Part shown: one piece after another, positions 20,352 to 25,869 of the stretch
Layout: each line of letters starts with the position of its first letter
Position numbering within the stretch: the first letter of the stretch is position 1
NCBI GenBank assembly: GCA_902494625.1
Contig: CABUUB010000025.1
Location: 1-25,869, forward strand
Direction of reading: 5' to 3'
DNA length: 25,869 nt
Origin: an uncultured Collinsella sp.
GTDB lineage: Bacteria; Actinomycetota; Coriobacteriia; Coriobacteriales; Coriobacteriaceae
Made by a program: the position numbers and the translations under genes
The notes under the pieces: model-generated
The model's input: only the letters and a program-made list of their open reading frames with translations
The model's database searches: none
What the model was told of the DNA's origin: nothing

Positions 20352-22796
20352 TTAGACGTGGTCGCGCCAGCTGCGGACGCGCTGCTTCATGCCCTCTATG
20401 TCGAGCACACCTTCGGCAAAGCCCTTGCGCACTAGCTCTTCGGGAACAAACTCGTCGTAGCGATCAAAATAAGGCACCTCGCCGGGAAAGACGAGCTCGA
20501 TGGGGTCGAAGTCCTTCTCGGCCTCGGCGGCGAGCACCTCAAAGAACGTCTCCTCGTCGGCCTTCATCTTAAATTGCATAAAGTACGGGCGTGATGGGTC
20601 GAGTCCGCGAAGGCCAAGCTCCGCGGCACATTTAATCTTGAGCATACGTTCGAGCGCCAGAAAGGCGTAGCTGCCCAGCCAAGGGAAGAGTACCCAGGTG
20701 TCGCCGCCCAGGTTGATGAGTGGCTTGGTCCCCGCGCCCGAAATCTCGGCGGTATGACGAGCCTGTGCAAGGCGTGCCCGTGCGTTGCCCATGAGGTACG
20801 GATACGCCGCGTGCTCGTTGAGCGCTTGGCGCATGCGTTCGAGTACGTGTGTATTTATGTCACCGGGACAGTCGCCAAAGTAGGCCGGCACCCGGCCCTT
20901 GACCTGTGTGGCAAAGACGGTATGACGCTTCCAATCCACTTCCTCGACAATCCAGCAGTGCCCGGCTATGGCGATGCGCTCGCCAGGTGGTGGCGGGTTG
21001 ACGATTGTGCCCAGCTCGGCCGATTCGCTGCGAACGGTAAACTCTTCGTTTTCCTGGAACACGGCGTAGAACTTAAAGTTGTTGATGATGCGCTCGCCCG
21101 CGAGGCCCACGATGAGCCCACCGCCCTCGGTGAGCTGGATATGGTCGATCTTGATGAGGTGGCGCAGTAGTATGCGATAGTCATCGGCCGAGACGCGGTG
21201 GAAATAGCTGAGCGTGAGCACACGCTGAGCAAGCTCGGCCGGTGTGAGCTCGCCGGTGCTGGCGAGCGTCGACATGGTCTGGTGATAGAGCAGGCTGTAG
21301 GGGAGCCGATCGAGCTCGGGCGGCTCGACCCATTTTTCCTCGCGATAGAGTTGTACGAGCGCGATGCCCTGCAGGAGCTTCCACGGAATGGTCTCGGGCA
21401 TCATCGTGCGCGGCTCGGGTTCCTCCTCGCGCATGACAAACCACATCTCGGGCGGAAGATCGCGGCGGCCTGTGCGCCCCATGCGCTGCAAAAAGGAGCT
21501 GACGGTAAACGGTGCATCGATCTGGAACGCGCGCTCCAGGCGACCGATATCGATGCCAAGCTCCAACGTGGAGGTGGTGACGGTTGTCTGTGCCTGTTCC
21601 TCGTCGCGCATGAGCTCTTCTGCCGTCTCACGCAACGATGCCGAAAGATTGCCGTGATGGATGAGGAAACGGTCGGGCTCGTGCCGGCTTTCACAGTAGC
21701 TGCGCAACATGGAGCACACGGCCTCTGCCTCCTCGCGCGAGTTGGCAAAGACCAGGCACTTGCGGCCGCGGGTATGTTCAAAGATGTAGCCCATGCCGGG
21801 GTCGGCGTTGTCGGGTGCGGTGTCGGTGGGGTTGAGCAGTGCCTGTTCGGTTGCCTGCGGGATGTCGACTTCCCCTTCGGGGGCCGAGGAAGTGCGACGG
21901 TCCTTGGGGGCAGCCTTGCTCCGTGCCTGATCACGGCGTTGGCGACGTTCCTCCTGTGTGAGTTGCCCACTATGGCGCATGTCTTGGGTGCTGACGGGCA
22001 GTGCCGCGGGTGGTGCCGCCTCAATGCGCTCGCATGCGAGCACCTCAGCTTCCTGCGGACCTGTGCTCGTGAATCCTCGCTGCTGCGCCTGGGGACCCGA
22101 GTTGTAGAAGTGCTCCATGGAGATGCGCCACACGCGGCGCGGCTCCTCAAAGCGGGGGATGACGCAGTCGCGTCCCGTCCCCTGCGACAGGAAGGCACCC
22201 GTGCGTTCCGGGTCCCCGATGGTGGCCGAAAGGCCGATGCGCCGGGGCCGCACGCCCGCCATGCGCGAAAGACGCTCGATAAGGCAGAGCGTCTGCCCGC
22301 CGCGGTCACCACGCATGAGCGAGTGGACCTCGTCGATGACCACATAGCGCAGGTCGCAAAACATACGCGGAATTGCCATGTGCTTGTGGATCAGGAGTGC
22401 CTCGAGTGATTCGGGCGTAATCTGTAGGATGCCGCTTGGCTTTTTGATGAGCTTTGCCTTGTGCGACTGCGAGACATCGCCGTGCCAGTGCCAGACGGGG
22501 ATATCGGCCTCTTCGCACAGATCGTTGAGGCGAACGAACTGGTCGTTGATGAGTGCTTTGAGGGGGCCAATATAGAGGGCGCCAACGCTTGCGGGCGGGT
22601 TCTCCCAAAACTCGGTCAGGATGGGAAAGAAGGCTGCCTCGGTTTTGCCAGATGCCGTGGATGCCGTCAGGAGCACATTGTCTTGCGTGTTGAAGATGGC
22701 ATCTGCCGCCGCAACCTGGATGGAGCGCAGACTCTCCCAATCGTGGGAGTAAATGAAATCCTGGATAAACGGGGCATATCGGTCAAAAGCGTTCAC
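20352..22796 (-). CDS. DEVH-box superfamily II helicase of a TerB/BrxD operon
   Basis: Motifs are complete: Walker A TASTASGKT (44-52), VVIDEVHSL, GLSATIGDP, TSTLELGIDIG and QRMGRTGRR. The organisation is Lhr-like with a long C-terminal region of about 380 residues after the helicase core. Between the two RecA domains lies a polar low-complexity linker rich in Gln, Arg and Ala (around residues 250-330). I choose GTG 22796 because AGGAGG stands at 22801-22806 on the minus strand; this gives 814 residues. The upstream genes encode a BrxD-like ATPase and a TerB_N/TerB_C protein, which indicates a DNA-processing or phage-defence role rather than general repair. A 116-base gap with a hairpin separates it from the ATPase gene. 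Confidence 0.92.
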   Translation of the reverse strand: MNAFDRYAPFIQDFIYSHDWESLRSIQVAAADAIFNTQDNVLLTASTASGKTEAAFFPILTEFWENPPASVGALYIGPLKALINDQFVRLNDLCEEADIPVWHWHGDVSQSHKAKLIKKPSGILQITPESLEALLIHKHMAIPRMFCDLRYVVIDEVHSLMRGDRGGQTLCLIERLSRMAGVRPRRIGLSATIGDPERTGAFLSQGTGRDCVIPRFEEPRRVWRISMEHFYNSGPQAQQRGFTSTGPQEAEVLACERIEAAPPAALPVSTQDMRHSGQLTQEERRQRRDQARSKAAPKDRRTSSAPEGEVDIPQATEQALLNPTDTAPDNADPGMGYIFEHTRGRKCLVFANSREEAEAVCSMLRSYCESRHEPDRFLIHHGNLSASLRETAEELMRDEEQAQTTVTTSTLELGIDIGRLERAFQIDAPFTVSSFLQRMGRTGRRDLPPEMWFVMREEEPEPRTMMPETIPWKLLQGIALVQLYREEKWVEPPELDRLPYSLLYHQTMSTLASTGELTPAELAQRVLTLSYFHRVSADDYRILLRHLIKIDHIQLTEGGGLIVGLAGERIINNFKFYAVFQENEEFTVRSESAELGTIVNPPPPGERIAIAGHCWIVEEVDWKRHTVFATQVKGRVPAYFGDCPGDINTHVLERMRQALNEHAAYPYLMGNARARLAQARHTAEISGAGTKPLINLGGDTWVLFPWLGSYAFLALERMLKIKCAAELGLRGLDPSRPYFMQFKMKADEETFFEVLAAEAEKDFDPIELVFPGEVPYFDRYDEFVPEELVRKGFAEGVLDIEGMKQRVRSWRDHV

Positions 22797-22877
22797 GGGA
22801 CCTCCTCTCATCAACGGGTTGATCAACGCAACGGGCAACGGCTCGATATCTTGCAACATCGGCGTTTGCCCAGATAA

Positions 22878-22914
22878 AACCTGCCAAAATAAACCTGTCC
22901 CTTTTTGGCAGGTT
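22878..22914 (-). repeat. REP-like hairpin with GGGACAGG in the loop
   Basis: Arms 22878-22889 and 22903-22914 are perfect 12-bp complements. On the minus strand the 13-base loop includes GGGACAGG (22894-22901), and TTTT follows the stem. The stop codon of the BrxD-like gene is built from its first bases. It may attenuate transcription between the ATPase and helicase genes and matches the hairpin at 8764-8800. Confidence 0.78.
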
Positions 22915-24214
22915 AGATGGTGAATTCGGCGAAGTTGCGGTCGTCTGTGGTGCCGGTGTCGTCTGTCGCGGCTGCCGGCGCCAGCGCGTCGCCGCCGACG
23001 CTTTGCAGCAACTCGGCCACGTTAGCATCGGGGTTCTGACACAGGATGTCGAGCAGCTCGATAAAGTCGCGGATGACCTCGCGGGGCGTCAGATGCGTGT
23101 CGGCCCCCACGCGGCCAAACTCAATCTTGAGGAAGTCCACCAAGTCGTTCTCGGTAAGCGTGGGCGTCCAGCCAAAGTAGCCGGCATGGATCTGCATGAG
23201 CTTCTCGATGAGCACCAGCAGCTCCTCGTAGGTGAGCGGCTGCAGGCGGATGATGGGCGCGAGCATATCTTTGAGATCATCGCGCGCAAAACGGCCCTGG
23301 GCGAGACGGCTCCGAAGGGCCTCGTAGGAAAAGACGCCGCGGCGGCGGTCCTCGATAGAGGTCGGCGTGCCACCCATGATCACGCCCAGGTACTGCGCTT
23401 TGCCCTGGAGCGTGTCGTTGTACATGGTCAGGATCTTCTCGTAGTTATATTGGCGCGTGATCGCGTTGGGAATCTTGTACAGATTCACGAGCTCGTCGAT
23501 GAGCACCAGCATGCCCTTGTAGCCGCTGCAGACCAAAAAACGTGCGATGAGCTTGACGTAGTCGTACCAGTCGTCATCGCTGATGATGGTCGAGGAGCCT
23601 AGCTCGGCTCGCGCTTCGCTCTTGGTGCGGTATTCGCCACGAATCCATTTGGTCACCCGGCTCATAGCCTCTTCATCGCCTTCGGATATGGCCGCGCGGT
23701 AGCGGCGGAGCATGCGGGTGAAGTCAAAGCCGTGGACCATCTCCTCGAGCGGGGCCAGTTGGGCATTGATAGCCGACTCATCGGCGCCCGCGCACGAGGC
23801 GACCCAGCGATCGAGGATCAGGTTGAGCGCACCGCCCTCAGGGCGCGTCTTGGTCGATATGTTGCGAATGAGCTCGCGATAGGTAGCGAGGCCCTGGCCC
23901 TGGCCGCCCTGTAGGCGGCGCTCAGGGGAAAGGTCGGCATCGGCGACGACGAATCCCTCGCCCATGGCGTGTGTACGGATGGTCTGGAGCAAAAAGCTCT
24001 TGCCGGCGCCGTAGCGACCGACGAGGAAACGGAAGCTTGCGCCGCCATCGGCGATGAGGCTCAGGTCGGTGAGCAGAGCACGGATCTCGACCTCTCGCCC
24101 CACGGTGATATAGGGAAGGCCGATGCGCGGGACCACGCCGCCCTTGAGCGAGTTGAGAATGACGGCGGCGACGCGCTTGGGCACACGGGGTGCTGCGGAT
24201 TCGGTATCACTCAT
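22913..24214 (-). CDS. BrxD-like P-loop ATPase (DUF2791 family)
   Basis: The 433-residue protein has Walker A GRYGAGKS (66-73), Walker B MLVLIDEL (235-242), and a following LGVIMGGTP sensor-like strand; the N-terminal ILNSLKGGVVP and VGRE motifs are typical of BrxC/BrxD-type ATPases. Length fits BrxD (about 430-440). BrxD accompanies a helicase in type 2 BREX, but no BREX methyltransferase, PglZ or BrxC is seen here. Its start overlaps the TerB_N gene by 8 bases (ATGAGTGA), so the two are coupled. Inferred role: an AAA-like motor acting with the helicase downstream. The C-terminal tail is Ala/Thr/Asp-rich and probably disordered. Confidence 0.9.
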   Translation of the reverse strand: MSDTESAAPRVPKRVAAVILNSLKGGVVPRIGLPYITVGREVEIRALLTDLSLIADGGASFRFLVGRYGAGKSFLLQTIRTHAMGEGFVVADADLSPERRLQGGQGQGLATYRELIRNISTKTRPEGGALNLILDRWVASCAGADESAINAQLAPLEEMVHGFDFTRMLRRYRAAISEGDEEAMSRVTKWIRGEYRTKSEARAELGSSTIISDDDWYDYVKLIARFLVCSGYKGMLVLIDELVNLYKIPNAITRQYNYEKILTMYNDTLQGKAQYLGVIMGGTPTSIEDRRRGVFSYEALRSRLAQGRFARDDLKDMLAPIIRLQPLTYEELLVLIEKLMQIHAGYFGWTPTLTENDLVDFLKIEFGRVGADTHLTPREVIRDFIELLDILCQNPDANVAELLQSVGGDALAPAAATDDTGTTDDRNFAEFTI

Positions 24215-25868
24215 GGTCTAGGTATCCTCTCACGTCTGCTTCGTAGTCCTCGATAATTTGCGGTCCTGCTGAGCCAAATTCAATAACGGTGTCGCCCACC
24301 AGGTCAAAGAGCGCCTCGTTGATGCTATCGACGAGCATGTCCTCACTCTTGCCCGACTGTGCCACCGCCGATGCCGTCTGCGCTGCGTTTTGCTCGAGGA
24401 GTGCTCGAAGATAGGCGTCTGCGACGGGATCGAGTGCGGACGCAGCGGCGGCGGGCGTGGGCGCTGGTGCGAGGAGCGGGGCTACGACGCCAAACTGCTC
24501 GGTGGAGATGGTCGGCTCGCTAGCCTCGTCCTGCTGCATGGTCGTCGCGACTGGTTCGGCGATCGTGTCGGCCACGGGCTCGGCTTCCCGTCGCTCGGCA
24601 ACTGCCACCTCGGCATCCGCAAGCGTGCCGTCCTCGCGCTCCTCGTCGATCAAAAGCGCCTCGCGCGTTTGTGCGGCGGCGCTCCGAATGTGCCCCAGCT
24701 GGTTCAGGTCGATATCGATCTTGACGGGCTGATGCGCGGCATCCCATGAAAGCCATGCCGTGATCTCGTCATCGATAATCTTAGCCAGATATTTGGGGAC
24801 CTTCTCTTCCTTAAGGGGATGGCCGGGATCCAGTGCCAAGCGCAGGCGCTGATCACAAGCGCGCATCATCTCACCGAGCTTGCTACTTTTTTGTCTGCTG
24901 CCGTGGATGCGCATGCATTCCCAAAAGCCATTTTGGCAGCGGTAGATGTGAATGGGGTCCAGGCGATATTCGCAGTCCTCGTGGCGCTCGGGCGCAAAAA
25001 ACACGGCCGAGGCAAACATGGTGTAGGGCATGGCCGTCTCCTCCCCAAACAAGCTCGCTACGATGCCGGTCTTTCGGTGCGTGTCATAGTAGCGCGCCAT
25101 GCGGACATACACGGCGCATGCCACGTGGCGCAGGTCGCGATGGTGGGAACGGTCGAGCTGTGAGTTATTCAGGTTGTACGTCGAGAGCGCGTCGATGGCA
25201 GCCATGAGCCGCTCCTCATGCGCCTCATCGGGCGGAAGGGGAAGCGTGGGCTCGGAGGTCTTGCGACGCTTGAGGGTCTGGCCGGACGGTGCCGGTGCTG
25301 GTACAAGGTCTCGCGCCGCGCGTCGCAGTTCAATAAGGGCGTTATCGAACATGACGGTTTTAGAGTCGCGAAGCAGCTTGGGGTCGAGCCCATGGAATAC
25401 GGCGTAATCCTGCAACCACACGCGTGCAAACCGATCGATGCCGGGCTCGAAGGCGCGATAGGCATCCCAAAAGGCCTTGATCTTGTTAAAACCATCGAGC
25501 GGATTATCTACGCCAATGCCGCAAATCAGCTCATAGAGATACAGAAAGGCAAAGGACGTAGACGTTTCCTCGACGGTTCCGCGACGCACTTGGGCACGCC
25601 AGGTAAAGTAGCCGCGCAACTGTCGATCGCTCATGGCATTGTAGGTGGGAAAGTACGACTTAAAGGTGCCGTTGTAGGGGCAGTCGTCCTCAAAGTCGGC
25701 CATCAGCAGGCCTTGGCGGTAGAAAAGCTCGGCTTCCGAAAGCCAGCGACCCGCGCCGCCTTTGGGGTCATCCTGCCAGCGCGATATCTCGCGCATCTTG
25801 CGGTACTGGTCGGGGAGGAAGTTCTGCATCTGTCGGCCGGTCTTGAGAATCGGCTCGTCTGCGTAGAC
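24207..25868 (-). CDS. TerB_N/TerB_C domain protein, N-terminus cut by the window edge
   Basis: The frame is open to the right edge, so the protein starts outside; at least 553 residues are visible. TerB_N is recognisable by FYRQGLLMADFEDD, YFPTYNAMSDRQLRGYFTWR and FAFLYLYELICGIG. A long middle region follows, then an Ala/Pro/Glu-rich low-complexity linker, and a TerB_C-type end with MLVDSINEALFDLVGDTVIEF and IIEDYEADVRGYL. No central TerB domain is evident in the part seen. It overlaps the BrxD-like gene and is upstream of it, so it is an early gene of the three-gene operon. TerB_N/TerB_C proteins are predicted scaffold partners of ATPase-helicase DNA-processing modules. Confidence 0.9.
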   Translation of the reverse strand, partial: VYADEPILKTGRQMQNFLPDQYRKMREISRWQDDPKGGAGRWLSEAELFYRQGLLMADFEDDCPYNGTFKSYFPTYNAMSDRQLRGYFTWRAQVRRGTVEETSTSFAFLYLYELICGIGVDNPLDGFNKIKAFWDAYRAFEPGIDRFARVWLQDYAVFHGLDPKLLRDSKTVMFDNALIELRRAARDLVPAPAPSGQTLKRRKTSEPTLPLPPDEAHEERLMAAIDALSTYNLNNSQLDRSHHRDLRHVACAVYVRMARYYDTHRKTGIVASLFGEETAMPYTMFASAVFFAPERHEDCEYRLDPIHIYRCQNGFWECMRIHGSRQKSSKLGEMMRACDQRLRLALDPGHPLKEEKVPKYLAKIIDDEITAWLSWDAAHQPVKIDIDLNQLGHIRSAAAQTREALLIDEEREDGTLADAEVAVAERREAEPVADTIAEPVATTMQQDEASEPTISTEQFGVVAPLLAPAPTPAAAASALDPVADAYLRALLEQNAAQTASAVAQSGKSEDMLVDSINEALFDLVGDTVIEFGSAGPQIIEDYEADVRGYLDHE

Positions 25869-25869
25869 C

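Noticed and set aside
20326..20354. Possible terminator between the spermidine-synthase-like gene and the helicase
   Set aside because: Only a 4-5-bp stem (AAGAC/GTCTT) with an almost absent loop can be drawn; too weak to call, though the T-run on the minus strand is suggestive.
22797..22859. Upstream ATG for the TerB-operon helicase
   Set aside because: There is no ribosome site at 22859; AGGAGG at 22801-22806 points to GTG 22796.
1..25869. CRISPR arrays, tRNA and rRNA genes
   Set aside because: No regularly spaced direct repeats or recognisable cloverleaf or rRNA segments were seen on either strand.

Overview
The window looks like chromosomal DNA of a Coriobacteriia member (Actinomycetota), most likely Collinsella or a close relative. 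The basis is a moderately high GC content, an anaerobe's gene set (reverse rubrerythrin, iron alcohol dehydrogenase, PLP synthase PdxST with a MocR regulator), and the style of short AGGAGG-led operons with GC-rich hairpin terminators. No species-level marker is present, so the genus is an inference. I saw no rRNA, tRNA or CRISPR array.

Layout. 1-~860: the 3' part of an IS110-family transposase gene, much more GC-rich than everything after it, followed by an 18-bp-stem palindrome. 960-4019: the vitamin B6 locus, with pdxS-pdxT on the minus strand and the divergent regulator pdxR. Their two promoters occupy the same bases and are flanked by direct repeats that look like PdxR sites. 4092-4652: reverse rubrerythrin. 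4909-8745: a plus-strand run of iron alcohol dehydrogenase, aldehyde dehydrogenase, a 48-codon small ORF, a HIRAN-domain protein, a 59-residue acidic/basic protein and a metallophosphoesterase. 8896-10653: a coiled-coil DUF2130 protein with a PD-(D/E)xK-like signature. 10733-15555 (minus): a Ski2-like helicase, a divergent TrmB-like tRNA methyltransferase and a Trm9-like methyltransferase. 15823-17444: a membrane-anchored HTH regulator overlapping a DUF4097 beta-repeat membrane protein. 17542-20325: an Elp3-type radical SAM/GNAT tRNA-modifying enzyme and a membrane-anchored spermidine-synthase-like protein. 20352-25868 (minus): an operon of a TerB_N/TerB_C protein (cut by the window edge), a BrxD-like (DUF2791) ATPase and a DEVH helicase.

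Two neighbourhoods stand out. (a) An Elp3 homologue lies within 2 kb of a methyltransferase resembling eukaryotic Trm9/ALKBH8 along most of its length, with a TrmB-like enzyme beside it. Elp3 makes cm5U34 and Trm9 methylates it to mcm5U34, so a bacterial wobble-uridine pathway can be proposed. (b) The TerB-BrxD-helicase operon matches the layout of predicted but functionally unproven DNA-processing/anti-phage modules. The intergenic regions also hold two classes of palindromes: compact hairpins carrying GGGACAGG in the loop (8764-8800 and 22878-22914), and longer inverted repeats sharing AGNNTANNCACT in their arms (871-938 and 13536-13658).
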